DNA of 64,000 bases from Nodularia spumigena CCY9414 (GCF_000340565.2 NZ_CP007203.1:1761545-1825544); one strand, 5' to 3'; shown: positions 37,426-47,461, numbered from the stretch's first letter. Notes: a model not told the origin generated them from the sequence alone. Numbers and translations: made by a program.

Positions 37426-37620
37426 AGGACTTACGCAATAACTCTCTGCAACCCTCTTTCCTTCGTGTCCTTCTCCCTTGGCGCTAGCCTCTCCCTTTGG
37501 GAGAAGGGGAGAGGCTACGCGCCAACGCGTTCTTCTCCCTTGGCGCTAGCCTCTCCCTTTGGGAGAAGGGGAGACGCTACGCGAATGTGGTTCGTTTTTT
37601 CATGATTTTGCGTAAGTCCT
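37426..37620. mobile_element. MITE-like element, AGGACTTACGCA family, copy 2
   Basis: 195 bp with perfect 13-bp inverted ends AGGACTTACGCAA (37426-37438) and TTGCGTAAGTCCT (37608-37620). The interior contains two copies of a palindromic block, GGCGCTAGCCTCTCCCTTTG-GGAGAAGGGGAGA. It lies inside the hicA gene, leaving only its 5' end. Confidence 0.85.
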
Positions 37621-37682
37621 GTTAAAATCCAACCCTTTTGCTCTACAATCTTACACAGCTGTTTGCCAGAAATAGATTTCAT
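37621..37682 (-). pseudogene. hicA: hicA, 5' remnant truncated by MITE
   Basis: On the minus strand ATG 37682 begins MKSISGKQLCKIVEQKGWIL, the characteristic HicA N-terminus. It overlaps the hicB stop by ATGA. After codon ~20 the sequence runs into the MITE end at 37620. No HicA C-terminal half (GSHxxx) is found on the far side, so the toxin is destroyed. Confidence 0.82.
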
Positions 37683-37882
37683 ACAGCAATTTCTACAACT
37701 TTATCTGTTGCATCAATGACATCACAACTATTGGCAACATCAAGCCAACCTTGAATAGCATCCTTTAAATTAGCTATCACTTCCTCCATTGTCTCTCCTT
37801 CAGTAATACAACCAGGAAGCGCTGGTACTTCTGCCCAATAGCCACCTTCGTCAGCTGGATGAATGATTGCTTTAATTTTCAC
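37679..37882 (-). CDS. hicB: HicB family antitoxin (orphaned)
   Basis: 67 aa: MKIKAIIHPADEGGYWAEVPALPGCITEGETMEE(VIANL), the classic short HicB (UPF0150) domain. Its cognate toxin gene, overlapping by ATGA, is broken by the MITE, so only the antitoxin remains intact. Confidence 0.9.
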   Translation of the reverse strand: MKIKAIIHPADEGGYWAEVPALPGCITEGETMEEVIANLKDAIQGWLDVANSCDVIDATDKVVEIAV

Positions 37883-37904
37883 TTAATTATGCTCCGTACT
37901 AAGA

Positions 37905-38453
37905 TCAATCGCTGATAATTCTATAAAAAGTCAGCGCAGTGTTACCGTAAACCTTTTGGCGGCAAATTTCCCAAGTGGGTATAACCGGCGGTGTCCAACC
38001 TTGGGGATTATGTTCTACAGCTATTTCACCATGCACAGCTAATAAATCATAATGTGCGATCGCCTCTAAAACAGGCTGATATAATCCACTAGCATAAGGT
38101 GGATCAAAGTAAATTTTGTCAAACTGCTTTCCTGATAACTTTTTTAATTGCTGCATGACATCTCCTCGCAAGAGTTGCCATTTTTGCTCACCATGCGCCA
38201 CTTGTTGCCAGTTTTGTTGAATAATGGCACTCGCTTGGCTTGATTTTTCTATCCCTACTACTAAACTGGCTCCTCTACACAAAGCCTCTGCACCCATTGA
38301 ACCACTACCAGTACACACATCTAGCCAACAACACCCAGTAATTTCTCCCTGCCATATATTAAACACTGCCTCCCTGACCCTGGCACTGGTGGGTCTGGTA
38401 GCTTGCCCTGATAAAGTTTTAATTTGGCGATTCCCGTAAATTCTCAGTGTCAT
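37905..38453 (-). CDS. rsmD: 16S rRNA (guanine966-N2)-methyltransferase RsmD
   Basis: 182 aa. Starts MTLRIYGNRQIKTLSGQATR (family GxxxGR-like N-terminus), with TRPTSARVREAVFNIW, SAM-binding WLDVCTGSGSMGAEAL and the catalytic IYFDPPYASG. It methylates G966 of 16S rRNA in the 30S subunit. The ATG codon itself is part of a heptad array (CCAATGACA), so the array has no room for a normal Shine-Dalgarno. Confidence 0.93.
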   Translation of the reverse strand: MTLRIYGNRQIKTLSGQATRPTSARVREAVFNIWQGEITGCCWLDVCTGSGSMGAEALCRGASLVVGIEKSSQASAIIQQNWQQVAHGEQKWQLLRGDVMQQLKKLSGKQFDKIYFDPPYASGLYQPVLEAIAHYDLLAVHGEIAVEHNPQGWTPPVIPTWEICRQKVYGNTALTFYRIISD

Positions 38454-38500
38454 TGGTCATTAGTCATTGGTCATTGGTCATTAGTCATTGGTCATTAGTC
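38454..38500. repeat. Heptad STRR array (TCATTGG/TCATTAG) at the rsmD start
   Basis: Six to seven units of TCATTRG directly against the rsmD start codon. Confidence 0.88.
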
Positions 38501-38561
38501 AGGGGAAAAACCACGACAAAGGACAAACAACAAACGACAAAATTTCAAATTAAAAGTGGGA

Positions 38562-39197
38562 TTATGCGGCAATTTTTTCGCGGACTTGTGCAACAAAATT
38601 AGATAGAATTTGCAACCCTATATTAGAAGACTTTTCCGGGTGAAACTGCACTGCTGTCAAGTTATCACGCGCGATCGCAGCTGTGATATTTTGAGAACCG
38701 TGGGTAACAGTCGCGGCTCGAACTTCAGGATCAATTGGGTCAACATAGTAAGAATGCACAAAGTATACCCAAGGATCAACTGGCAAATGCTCCCACAAAA
38801 TGCTTTTTCGTTGTGTGAACTCTAGTTGATTCCATCCCATGTGAGGAATAGTAATCCCTGCTTCTGGTCGGAATCGTCGCACTTTTCCGGGGATAATTCC
38901 TAGCCCTGGTTGAGTTCCTTCGGCACTGGATTCAAACAAAATTTGTAATCCCAAACAAATGCCTAAGAAGGGTTTACCAGATGCGATTATATCTTTAATG
39001 GGTTGCTCTAAACCACGCGATCGCAGGTGTTGGACTGCGGGATCAAATGCTCCCACTCCTGGCAAGACTACAGCATCTGCCCTTTCTAAATCCTTAGCAG
39101 AATGAGTAATCTGAGGAATTGCTCCAGCTTTTTCTAAACCTTTGCAGACTGAGTGCAAATTTCCCATATCGTAATCTACAACTGCAATGACTGGCAT
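38562..39197 (-). CDS. hisH: Imidazole glycerol phosphate synthase, glutaminase subunit HisH
   Basis: 211 aa class I glutamine amidotransferase. Catalytic C81 in GKPFLGICLGLQ, with H186 and E188 in VQFHPEKS. N-terminal AVVDYDMGNLHSV is the family start. HisH supplies ammonia to HisF for imidazole ring formation in histidine synthesis. HisA is also in the window (55093), but the genes are not clustered. Confidence 0.96.
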   Translation of the reverse strand: MPVIAVVDYDMGNLHSVCKGLEKAGAIPQITHSAKDLERADAVVLPGVGAFDPAVQHLRSRGLEQPIKDIIASGKPFLGICLGLQILFESSAEGTQPGLGIIPGKVRRFRPEAGITIPHMGWNQLEFTQRKSILWEHLPVDPWVYFVHSYYVDPIDPEVRAATVTHGSQNITAAIARDNLTAVQFHPEKSSNIGLQILSNFVAQVREKIAA

Positions 39198-39255
39198 TGA
39201 CCTGCTCCTTGTAAGTTTATTATGGAGGGTGTTTCTATTCTAAATAATATTTCTT

Positions 39256-39768
39256 ATGGCGAAAAGAATACTATTAACTTCTTTTGAAGTTTGGTTGAGC
39301 GATCAACTGTCAAATTCTTCTGATGATTTATTACTGGAAGTGATCAAACTTGACTCGCTCCCTCATGATTTGAAATTTTTGCGGCGTTTACCTGTAGATA
39401 TCCATCTGGCTAGTTCCCAAGTAATTCAAAAAATCTCGGAACTGCAACCTGATTATATTATTTGTTCTGGCATGGCTGCTAGCAGGACAAAACTAAGTCT
39501 GGAAGCGGTTGCTAGCTTCGAGTCAACTGTTTTGCCTACATCTGTTAATTTGGAAAAATTAGTAACAGGTGCAACAAATATTGAGATTAGCCACGACTGC
39601 GGTAAATTTGTTTGTGAGGGTTTGTATTATGCCGTTTTAAATCACTTGTGCCAAAATCAACTGCCAACACCATGTATTTTTGTCCATGTTCCAGTGTTAA
39701 ATTCGGAAAATTTGCCCACCGTCTTGGCTGATTTCTTATTAATTATTAACAATTTGGCACTTTCATAA
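39256..39768 (+). CDS. Peptidase C15-like (pyroglutamyl peptidase-like) protein
   Basis: 170 aa. The start AKRILLTSFEVWLSDQLSNS, the PDYIICSGMAASRTKLSLEAVA region (Glu of the C15 triad), SHDCGKFVCEGLYYAVL (Cys) and FVHVPV (His) line up with the Glu-Cys-His triad of pyroglutamyl peptidase I. It is shorter than the usual ~215 aa and lost the conserved FEPFG motif, so activity is uncertain. Confidence 0.75.
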   Translation: MAKRILLTSFEVWLSDQLSNSSDDLLLEVIKLDSLPHDLKFLRRLPVDIHLASSQVIQKISELQPDYIICSGMAASRTKLSLEAVASFESTVLPTSVNLEKLVTGATNIEISHDCGKFVCEGLYYAVLNHLCQNQLPTPCIFVHVPVLNSENLPTVLADFLLIINNLALS

Positions 39769-39809
39769 AGTCGTCAGCGTCTCTTAGGTGAAGCCATTTT
39801 CTCAGTATT

Positions 39810-41168
39810 ATGTTGTCATTTTTACTAAATTTCCTACTCGGCCAATCAGCACCTGCTACCCCACCCCCGGAAGAAGTGGTAAAATCTCAAGAAGTTCGCC
39901 CTTTACCAGGAAAACTGGATAATGTGCCTGTTTTTAACAGTAATAGTCCAGAATTGGTTTTAAAAGAAGGTATTTTACTCTCTACTTTTCCCGCAGATGG
40001 TAAACAGGTTCCAGAGGCGCATTTGAATTATCCGTTTAACGGGCGATTTGATGTTTTTGCTCACCACGTTGCTAAGGCTGAACCACCAGAGGATTTAAGG
40101 TCGCTGCATTTAGGAATTATGCTGCATAACCCTGGAACCGAACCAGTAACGGTGAATATATTGCAAGCAGCAAGTTATTTAAGTCAACCTGATGCACCAT
40201 TTATTCAGTTACCAGCTACAAGTCAGAATATTTTAGGTAATATTTTTGCAGGGCCAGGCGATCGCGCTGTGTCTGATATCTTAAGAGGAAGACGACAAGA
40301 AAATTTCCCCGCCCAAATTGTCATTCCTCCAGGGGAAAATCAGATGTTGCTAAATTTACCCATTCCTGTCAAAGAATTAACACCACCTTTAAATGGTCGC
40401 TCTACTTTGATGCGGTTGCAGAGTAATGGTACTGTTTATGCAGCTAGTATGGCTTTATTTGCCCGTCAGAATGCCGATGGTAGTGAACGCGCCCCGACTT
40501 TAGCAGAATGGGAAAATTTAGTTAATAGTGGTGAATTGTCAACTCCACGGGATAAAGTTCCCACACCTTTAGAAGCAACTAATCAAGGGAGAATTTATGG
40601 ACGTGTCGCCGGAGTTGCTCAAGGTTCTCAGTGGAAATCTTTAGTTGTGGATAATCCCGAAGCGAGATATTTAACCATTCCTCAAGCTGGTCAAGGATTT
40701 TCCTATCCTTTAAGTAGCCTACATGGTGGCACTTTAGGCACAAAGCAAATTCAGACTGCGCCCATGCTGGTACGTTATCCTGATACCGCTTATATGGCTC
40801 ATGGTAACTATGGCATTCAATATAGTTTGCAATTACCACTACATAATAATACTGAAAAAAATCAAAGCGTGAGTGTATCTGTGCAAACGCCAATTAAGGA
40901 AGATAATTTGGTAAAACAGGGATTACGCTTTTTTACAACCACAGCACCGCAAGTATTTTTCCGGGGGTCAGTGCGGGTACGTTACACAGATGACCAAGGT
41001 CACGCCAAAACTCAGTTTACTCATTTAGTGCAACGGCGAGGTCAACAGGGAGAACCCTTGGTTTTATTGAATATGCAACCAGGCGATCGCAGATTAGTAG
41101 AAGTAGACTTGATCTATCCCCCAGATGCGACACCACCGCAGGTATTAACTGTATCTACTCAAGAGTAA
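39810..41168 (+). CDS. DUF3370 family protein
   Basis: 452 aa, a cyanobacterial-specific family. A hydrophobic N-terminus (MLSFLLNFLLGQSAPA) may be a signal peptide. Features of the family include LKEGILLSTFPADGKQVPEAHLN, LGIMLHNPGTEPV, SLHGGTLGTKQIQTAPM and MAHGNYGIQYSL. Beta-rich, probably extracytoplasmic; function unknown. Followed by a terminator hairpin. Confidence 0.88.
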   Translation: MLSFLLNFLLGQSAPATPPPEEVVKSQEVRPLPGKLDNVPVFNSNSPELVLKEGILLSTFPADGKQVPEAHLNYPFNGRFDVFAHHVAKAEPPEDLRSLHLGIMLHNPGTEPVTVNILQAASYLSQPDAPFIQLPATSQNILGNIFAGPGDRAVSDILRGRRQENFPAQIVIPPGENQMLLNLPIPVKELTPPLNGRSTLMRLQSNGTVYAASMALFARQNADGSERAPTLAEWENLVNSGELSTPRDKVPTPLEATNQGRIYGRVAGVAQGSQWKSLVVDNPEARYLTIPQAGQGFSYPLSSLHGGTLGTKQIQTAPMLVRYPDTAYMAHGNYGIQYSLQLPLHNNTEKNQSVSVSVQTPIKEDNLVKQGLRFFTTTAPQVFFRGSVRVRYTDDQGHAKTQFTHLVQRRGQQGEPLVLLNMQPGDRRLVEVDLIYPPDATPPQVLTVSTQE

Positions 41169-41190
41169 ATATACAGATTTAGCAAAAACG

Positions 41191-41216
41191 CCCACAGCTT
41201 TAAAAACTGTGGGTTT
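41191..41216 (+). terminator. Terminator after the DUF3370 gene
   Basis: CCCACAG (41191-41197) / CTGTGGG (41207-41213) stem followed by TTT, 23 bp after the stop. Confidence 0.7.
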
Positions 41217-41262
41217 AACTACATATATGACTTGGTTTTATTTGGCCATAAAGTAATAAATT

Positions 41263-41508
41263 TTACAAATTATCTAAAAGTTCTTCCACTGAAATATCCC
41301 CTTGATTCAAAATGCTTTTGAGTGTTCCCACTGCTAAGGTTTTCTTATGTAATGGGACAACACAAACTATTTCAGTGGAATTTTCATTTTCATCAACTAA
41401 TTGCTTTTTTAAGATGACATGACTTCCTCGTTGTCTTGTTTGGACAAATCCTAAGCGTTCCAATGCACGAATCACTTCCGCAGCAGGTACTCGTGGTAGC
41501 TTAGGCAC
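41263..41508 (-). CDS. hicA: HicA family toxin
   Basis: 81 aa: PKLPRVPAAEVIRALERLGF followed by QRGSHVILKK (catalytic His in GSH) and VVPLHKKTLAVGTLKSIL. Typical HicA fold and length. It overlaps hicB by 8 bp, which lies upstream on the same strand. Confidence 0.92.
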   Translation of the reverse strand: MPKLPRVPAAEVIRALERLGFVQTRQRGSHVILKKQLVDENENSTEIVCVVPLHKKTLAVGTLKSILNQGDISVEELLDNL

Positions 41509-41707
41509 TTATCACCTCAAATGTAGTTAACAAACGTGGATTTGTTTGAGGAAGGGAAACTTCTTCTAGATAAAGTTCAGTTGCTTCTTTGAGATTAGCA
41601 AGAGCCTCTTCTATGGTTTCCCCTTGGCTAGCTGTTCCCACTTCTGGACATTCAGCGACGTAAACATCTTCTTCCCAATAGACAATTGCCGTAAATGTGC
41701 GATTCAT
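41501..41707 (-). CDS. hicB: HicB family antitoxin
   Basis: 68 aa: MNRTFTAIVYWEEDVYVAEC then PEVGTASQGETIEEALANLK. Standard short HicB. Antitoxin first, toxin second, the opposite gene order from the pair at 20343. Confidence 0.92.
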   Translation of the reverse strand: MNRTFTAIVYWEEDVYVAECPEVGTASQGETIEEALANLKEATELYLEEVSLPQTNPRLLTTFEVISA

Positions 41708-41904
41708 AATCCAATTTTATGGCGCGATGATCGCCCCAGGATGACCAACTCAATAATAGCAGCCACTTTCTCTATATTTGCTGGATCTGTAGATTATCAA
41801 TAGCAGATTTGATAAAAATAGTCGAATAGTCAGCAATAATCCCAATTTATCCCTGAATATGTTAATATCCAAAGGGATTTTACTTTCACTAATGCGGGTT
41901 AAGG

Positions 41905-42771
41905 ATGGAAGGAAATTTTCTCACGGCTGTTTTTCTGCCCTTGGCTCTATTTATAATCATGCTAGGCATGGGGTTATCCTTGACCCTAGACGACTATAAG
42001 GGAGTTTTAATATATCCCAAAGCGGTGGTAATTGGCTTGGTGTCGCAGTTAGTCATGTTACCAATTGTGGGCTTTGGCATTGCGTCGATGTTTCCCCTCA
42101 ACCCAGAATTAGCAGTAGGCGTGATGATTTTAGTCGCCTGTCCTGGTGGCGCAACTTCTAATATGATTACGTTTTTAGCTGAGGGAGATGTGGCTCTTTC
42201 TGTTACCCTCACAGCTATCAGTAGTTTAATTACGGTTTTTACTATTCCTCTGGTTGTCAATTTTGCAATGCAGACATTTTTGGGAGCAGGGACAACACTA
42301 CAGTTACCTGTTTTAAATACAGTTTTGCAGATTGCGGTGATGACGCTTTTACCTTTAGCAATGGGGATGGGAATTAATCGATATGCTCCTGGAATTGCAG
42401 CAAAGGCCAATAAACCTGTAAAGTGGCTATCTCTATTTTTCCTGTCCGTGGTGCTGACTGGGATAATGCTGCAAGAAAGAGATAATTTGATTCCTTCTGT
42501 GATGGCTGTGGGCTGGGTAACTCTGGTTTTAAATGTGGCGACAATGACATTAGGTTTTGCGATCGCTACTTTAGCAAAATTAGGAGAAAAACGCGCTAGG
42601 GCAATTACAGTAGAAGTAGGTATTCAAAATGGAACTCTTGCGATCGCGATCGCATCTTCCCCCACACTGCTGAATAATTCTACAATGGCTGTTCCAGCAG
42701 CTATTTATAGTCTGCTCATGTTTGTGACTGGTGTTGGATTTGCATTTTTTGTCTCACGCATTCGCCGTTAG
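41905..42771 (+). CDS. Bile acid:sodium symporter family (BASS) transporter
   Basis: 288 aa, eight to ten hydrophobic segments. Conserved cores LVACPGGATSNMITFLAEGD and ITVEVGIQNGTLAIAIAS match the sodium-binding crossover regions of BASS/SBF transporters. It probably moves an organic anion in with sodium across the cytoplasmic membrane; in cyanobacteria and plastids such carriers handle pyruvate or other 2-oxoacids, but substrate cannot be assigned. Confidence 0.93.
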   Translation: MEGNFLTAVFLPLALFIIMLGMGLSLTLDDYKGVLIYPKAVVIGLVSQLVMLPIVGFGIASMFPLNPELAVGVMILVACPGGATSNMITFLAEGDVALSVTLTAISSLITVFTIPLVVNFAMQTFLGAGTTLQLPVLNTVLQIAVMTLLPLAMGMGINRYAPGIAAKANKPVKWLSLFFLSVVLTGIMLQERDNLIPSVMAVGWVTLVLNVATMTLGFAIATLAKLGEKRARAITVEVGIQNGTLAIAIASSPTLLNNSTMAVPAAIYSLLMFVTGVGFAFFVSRIRR

Positions 42772-42912
42772 GCGTTCGGTGCAGGGTAGGCGCATCAGCG
42801 AAGCGTTCGCGTAGCGTGCTGTAAGCTCTAGCACGAAGTGCGTTAGGCGCAAAGTAATAAAGAATAATACAAGGAGTTGTAGGGAAGCAGCGCTAGCTCA
42901 AAGGAAAATAAT
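42772..42912. repeat. Interspersed repeat between BASS and prmA
   Basis: At about 42783-42850 lies GGCGCATCAGCGAAGCGTTC...GCACGAAGTGCGTTAGGCGC, an inverted relative of the repeat at 8705-8775. Another member is near 55905-55975. Confidence 0.6.
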
Positions 42913-43860
42913 ATGTCTTGGATGGAATTAAGTCTAGATACAACCCATGAGGCTGTAGATTGGGTTTGTACCTTACTAGCCGAAACTATTGATATCAATG
43001 ATATTTATATTACACAATATGCGGAATCAGATTCGGCTAATTCTGATTGGACATTTACCATGCGGTTATATTTACCCTACGATGTCAGCGCGCGGACAGG
43101 TGTAGAAAAAATTGAAAATCTGCTTTCGCCTTTGCATCGAACTGGAATGACAACAGCAATTCAGACAAATATTGTTGAAAATAAAATCACAGATGCGCCG
43201 AAACCGCTTGTGCATCCCATTGGGGAAAGATTTATTATAGTCAATTCTGATACACCTCCTCAATCTGAAATAGCAGATAAAATTACATTAAAACTGCAAA
43301 AAACCCTTGCCTTTGGTAGTGGTTTACATCCAGCTACCATTGTTAGTCTCCGACTGGTAGAACGCTACATAACGCCTCAAATGCAGGTGTTGGATTTTGG
43401 TTCAGGTTCGGGTATTTTGAGTGTCGCTATGGCGAAACTAGGGGCGAATGTCTTAGCTTTAGATAATGATAGTGTGGCGGTAGCAGCGACTCAGGAAACT
43501 GTATCTCTGAACAATGTAGAGCAGCAAGTACAGGTGATCCAAGGTAGCCTGGGATGTGGCAGTGAACTAGGGCATTGGATGGGTGTAAATACTGTTAATG
43601 ATGTGTCAAAAGTTGAAGCAAAAGACACATTTGATTTAATTGTTGCCAATATATTTGCACGGGTACATATTGCCCTAGCTGATGATTTTAGGGAAGCTTT
43701 ACGTCAAAATCAAGCACAACCAGGACTATTAATTACAGCTGGATTCACGACAGATCATGAAGAAAGTGTCACCACAGCCTTGACAGAAGCCGGATTTGAA
43801 GTAATCGATTGTGAACGATTAAACGAATGGGTTGCCCTTACCCATCAGTGTAATTCGTAA
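42913..43860 (+). CDS. prmA: Ribosomal protein L11 methyltransferase PrmA
   Basis: 315 aa. Starts MSWMELSLDTTHEAVDWVCT (N-terminal substrate domain), then TLAFGSGLHPATIVSLRLVE, SAM motif I VLDFGSGSGILSVAMAKLGA, LDNDSVAVAA and motif IV DLIVANIFA. The canonical 'GTGxHxTT' loop reads GSGLHPAT. It trimethylates several residues of ribosomal protein L11. AAGGAAAATAAT precedes the ATG. Confidence 0.94.
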   Translation: MSWMELSLDTTHEAVDWVCTLLAETIDINDIYITQYAESDSANSDWTFTMRLYLPYDVSARTGVEKIENLLSPLHRTGMTTAIQTNIVENKITDAPKPLVHPIGERFIIVNSDTPPQSEIADKITLKLQKTLAFGSGLHPATIVSLRLVERYITPQMQVLDFGSGSGILSVAMAKLGANVLALDNDSVAVAATQETVSLNNVEQQVQVIQGSLGCGSELGHWMGVNTVNDVSKVEAKDTFDLIVANIFARVHIALADDFREALRQNQAQPGLLITAGFTTDHEESVTTALTEAGFEVIDCERLNEWVALTHQCNS

Positions 43861-43966
43861 TTCGTGGGGTGGGCATCCTGCCCGCCTTGCACCGACTCAG
43901 ATCAGATGTGCCGTAAATAGGTATGTATTGGAGACGTTTGGGCGAAACGTCTCTAGTTAGGGAAGC

Positions 43967-44971
43967 TCAAAGTTTGAATTGTTGTAAATGACTGCGGGGA
44001 TTATAAGTACGTATAGCCCGAATTTTTTCATAATATTCCCGCTCCTGTGGACTGAGGTCTTTGGGTGGAACGATCGCCACCTTCACAAACTGATCGCTAC
44101 GTCCACCCTTGGTTAAAGGCCAGCCCTTACCCCGCAACCGTAAAGATTGACCAGAACGCACTCCCGCAGGTAACTTGACATTCACAGAGCCATCGGGTGT
44201 CGGGACATCAATTGAGGCTCCCAAGGTAGCTTCATCTGGAGTGATGGGAACTTCACAGACGAGGTTATCACCTTCAAATTGGAAGAATGAATGTGGCTGA
44301 AGCTCAACTTTTAAATATAAATCACCCCGTTGTTGAGTCATGGGGTTGAGTTGACCTTTACCACGCACCCGCAGACGAGTACCAGTTTTAGCCCCAGAGG
44401 GAATACTCACTTCAATGGTTTCGTTACCTAAACTAAAGCGTTTTTTCACACCAGCAAAAGCTTCAGTAAAAGTTAAAGCGATCGCAGCTTCCGTGTCTGG
44501 AGCAGTACCCGAACCTACATCTTGAAAACCAAAATCATTAAAGCCACTATAACCACTGGGTCTACCGGCGGAACTACGCTGATAAGAATAACTTTGTCGT
44601 CCACCATCACCACGAGGACTAGGACCACCAAAGCGCCCTAATAGCTCGTTGACAAATTCATCAAAACTGCCGTATTGACTGAAATCAAAGCCCCCCATAT
44701 CCACACCAGCGCCACCGGATGGGAAACCTTCACCAGCTTGTTTCCAGTATTGACCAAATTGATCGTACTTCTTGCGCTTATCAACATCTGACAAAACTTC
44801 GTAGGCTTCATTCACCTCTTTGAAAGTAGCCTCAGCTTGCTTGTTCCCTGGATTAACATCAGGGTGATACTTACGGGCTTGTTTCCGAAAAGCTTGTTTA
44901 ATGTCTTCTGGACTGGCAGTTTTACTGATTCCCAAAATTGCATAATAGTCTTTGAAGTCGGTTGCAGCCAT
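43967..44971 (-). CDS. DnaJ-class co-chaperone, CbpA type (no zinc finger)
   Basis: 334 aa. J-domain 8-73 with the HPD motif (KYHPDVNPG). A Gly/Ser-rich linker (80-150) follows, then the two C-terminal beta domains (about 165-320: [39 protein letters not shown]). The central CxxCxGxG zinc finger of DnaJ is absent. It acts with DnaK in protein folding in the cytoplasm. Confidence 0.94.
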   Translation of the reverse strand: MAATDFKDYYAILGISKTASPEDIKQAFRKQARKYHPDVNPGNKQAEATFKEVNEAYEVLSDVDKRKKYDQFGQYWKQAGEGFPSGGAGVDMGGFDFSQYGSFDEFVNELLGRFGGPSPRGDGGRQSYSYQRSSAGRPSGYSGFNDFGFQDVGSGTAPDTEAAIALTFTEAFAGVKKRFSLGNETIEVSIPSGAKTGTRLRVRGKGQLNPMTQQRGDLYLKVELQPHSFFQFEGDNLVCEVPITPDEATLGASIDVPTPDGSVNVKLPAGVRSGQSLRLRGKGWPLTKGGRSDQFVKVAIVPPKDLSPQEREYYEKIRAIRTYNPRSHLQQFKL

Positions 44972-45093
44972 CTACCAGCCTCCTATAAAAATTTTTGTTA
45001 AGTTTTTTTCGTAAAATGTGAACTTAGTGTTTTCCTGACTCAAATCTCTACCAGAAAAAACTCTGATTTTAAATTAACAGACATTACAGCAAT

Positions 45094-45603
45094 TCAAGTG
45101 TGGTTCCTGCTCACTGCACCAGCGCAATTTCCGTACTCCCTCTTTTCGGGAAAACAAATCAGGTGGTCTATTCCTTCTTCTAAGCTGGGGGGAGCATCCC
45201 GGAGTTGACGATGCATCCGCAAGATGATTTCTGGGGGAACTTGGCGCTGACGATGTTGATTGCGGGCTAAACACAGCCAAACAGGAGTTCGCACCCATAG
45301 CCCGGTAATGTGAGTAAAACCCACCTCACGGGCTAAGGCGATAATTTCCCGGCGCTGGCTTCTTTGGGCATTAGTAGCATCAAAAATAGTTGTTTGATCA
45401 GCCGCTACTGCTTGTTGAAAATGCCCTGCTATTTCTCGCCAAATCAGCCCCCAATGTCCCTGAGTTGCTTCCGAACCAAAAAGCTGCCCCCGAATGGCAT
45501 CCGTTGAAATCAGCAGCATTTGGGGGCATTCTGAGACTAATTGTTTCGCCAAAGTTGACTTACCGCTACCAGGAAGGCCAATTAGTAACTGAAGTTTAGT
45601 CAT
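45094..45603 (-). CDS. P-loop kinase-like ATPase (polynucleotide kinase type)
   Basis: 169 aa. Walker A LIGLPGSGKSTLAKQL at residues 7-22, STDAIRGQLFG and TIFDATNAQRSQRREII (Walker B-like), then VWLCLARNQHRQRQVP (lid Arg). It resembles the 5'-polynucleotide kinase/AAA_33 family of small kinases. Substrate unknown. 59 bp downstream of glgC on the same strand, separated by heptad repeats. Confidence 0.85.
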   Translation of the reverse strand: MTKLQLLIGLPGSGKSTLAKQLVSECPQMLLISTDAIRGQLFGSEATQGHWGLIWREIAGHFQQAVAADQTTIFDATNAQRSQRREIIALAREVGFTHITGLWVRTPVWLCLARNQHRQRQVPPEIILRMHRQLRDAPPSLEEGIDHLICFPEKREYGNCAGAVSRNHT

Positions 45604-45635
45604 TTGCCATCTGTCAGTTTTTAACTATTATTAAC

Positions 45636-45665
45636 CAATGACTAATGACCAATGACTAATGACTA
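45636..45665. repeat. Heptad STRR array at the glgC stop
   Basis: Four units of ATGACTA/ATGACCA; read on the minus strand the glgC stop TAG is the last base triplet of the first TCATTAG-type unit. Confidence 0.85.
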
Positions 45666-46952
45666 AATTATAGTTCCGTCAGCAATTACAGCACCTTTGA
45701 GGACAACAACAATTCCACTCCGGATGTAGAAGCCTTGATTTTCCCGTTCGGCTTCTTGGACGTTATCTTTATTGATAATTTTCACATCATGACCGATGCA
45801 GGCATTCTTATCAATAATGGCACGGCGAATAATCGTATCCGTACCAATACCTACGGGAATGTCACCTTTTTCTAAGTTACATTGACGTTCTACAAAAGGT
45901 TGATAAAAATCTGCCCCCATGAGTAGTGATTCTTCAATCACACAGCCAGCTTCAATGCGCGATCGCACGCCCAAAACCGAATGCTGAATGCGGCAATCTT
46001 TCAAAATACAGCCTTCGCCAATAATCGATTCTGTGACGTGACAACTTAAGAGTTTACTCGGAGGTAAATAACGTGGACGCGTATAAATTGGCGCTTTCTC
46101 ATCGTAGAAACTAAAAGGAGGTAAAGGTTGTTTAGTTAAAGCTAAATTCGCATGATAAAAAGCTTCGATTGTCCCAATATCTTCCCAGTAATCATCAAAT
46201 AAGTAAGCTTGGACATTGTAATCTTTGCTCGCATCAGGAATAATTTCTTTACCAAAATCGGTACTTTGTAAAGACTCTTTCAACAATTTGATCAAAACAT
46301 CTTTCTTAAAGACATAAATCCCCATCGAGGCGATATATGGCTGTAATTTCGCTTGTTCTGGCGATAATCCCAGCACGCTAGTATCAACCTGCATCCGGTC
46401 TAATTCGTCACCTTTGGGCTTTTCGCTAAAGTCAATCACCCTCCCAGACTGGTCTATTTTCATTAAACCAAAGTCTGAAGCCCGGCTTTTATCTATAGGG
46501 ATAACCGAAAGGGTAATATCAGCGCCTGTTTCCCTATGGCGCTGGATAAACTGGCGATAGTCCATGCGGTATAGATGATCTCCTGAAAGAATCAAATACT
46601 CGTCAGCATCCCATTCGTTTAACAGCCATAGGTACTGACGCACAGCATCAGCCGTACCTTGGAACCAGTTCGGGTTTTCTGGCGTTTGCTGTGCCGCTAG
46701 CACTTCCACAAACCCCTCATTGAAACCGGTAAAATTATAGGTACGGGCTATATGGCGATTCAGGGATGCTGAGTTAAATTGTGTCAAGACGTAGATTTTG
46801 AATATCTCAGAATTGATACAATTACTGACAGGAATATCTATCAAACGGTACTTACCAGCAACTGGTACGGCTGGTTTAGCACGCATTTTTGTAAGCGGAT
46901 ACAGACGAGTACCCGCGCCACCACCGAGAATGATTGCTAATACTTTTTTCAC
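45663..46952 (-). CDS. glgC: Glucose-1-phosphate adenylyltransferase (ADP-glucose pyrophosphorylase)
   Basis: 429 aa. N-terminal [20 protein letters not shown] (nucleotide loop), [24 protein letters not shown] and FSEKPKG (substrate Lys) are all present. A C-terminal left-handed beta-helix follows. It makes ADP-glucose, the committed step of glycogen synthesis, and in cyanobacteria is activated by 3-phosphoglycerate. The GH13 gene lies divergently 509 bp away. The stop codon lies within a heptad array. Confidence 0.97.
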   Translation of the reverse strand: MKKVLAIILGGGAGTRLYPLTKMRAKPAVPVAGKYRLIDIPVSNCINSEIFKIYVLTQFNSASLNRHIARTYNFTGFNEGFVEVLAAQQTPENPNWFQGTADAVRQYLWLLNEWDADEYLILSGDHLYRMDYRQFIQRHRETGADITLSVIPIDKSRASDFGLMKIDQSGRVIDFSEKPKGDELDRMQVDTSVLGLSPEQAKLQPYIASMGIYVFKKDVLIKLLKESLQSTDFGKEIIPDASKDYNVQAYLFDDYWEDIGTIEAFYHANLALTKQPLPPFSFYDEKAPIYTRPRYLPPSKLLSCHVTESIIGEGCILKDCRIQHSVLGVRSRIEAGCVIEESLLMGADFYQPFVERQCNLEKGDIPVGIGTDTIIRRAIIDKNACIGHDVKIINKDNVQEAERENQGFYIRSGIVVVLKGAVIADGTII

Positions 46953-47461
46953 AAGATTTCTCCCAACTGCCTTTCAACTCTCACCTTCAGTTTAGGACTG
47001 TCTGAGACCACTGGTAAGGGGGGATCACAGATTAATAATTAGCCAAATTGACAGAATGCTCTTAGTAATGGATGAATCTCCGAGATAACAGTAGCAAATT
47101 TGACTCATCTTTCCATAGTATCGGCGCTCCTGTTATTCTTCAGTACATACCCACAAAGTCTTTAGAGAAAGGTTGCGAAATATTTTTTTGGTCAAAATAG
47201 CCACAACTAATTTTGGAGATATTTAACCGATACTGCACTCAGAGGCAATTTTTCAGCCAGCCTACAACCAAGTTATCAAATTTTTGACTTTTGATTACCT
47301 ATCTTTATACATAGTTATTTTTTTGACATTAGCGCAGCGCATACTGTAAAACACCCCAAAAACCTGAGAAAATCAGAAGAACGGAAAAATTTTCTATCAT
47401 CAGTCAGAGATGTAAATTAACGAATATTTGCCACAATCACTGATAAGGGTCTAAAAATTTC
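46953..47461. other. Divergent intergenic region glgC / GH13
   Basis: 509 bp AT-rich with no gene. Must hold both promoters; no convincing boxes were assigned. Confidence 0.3.
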
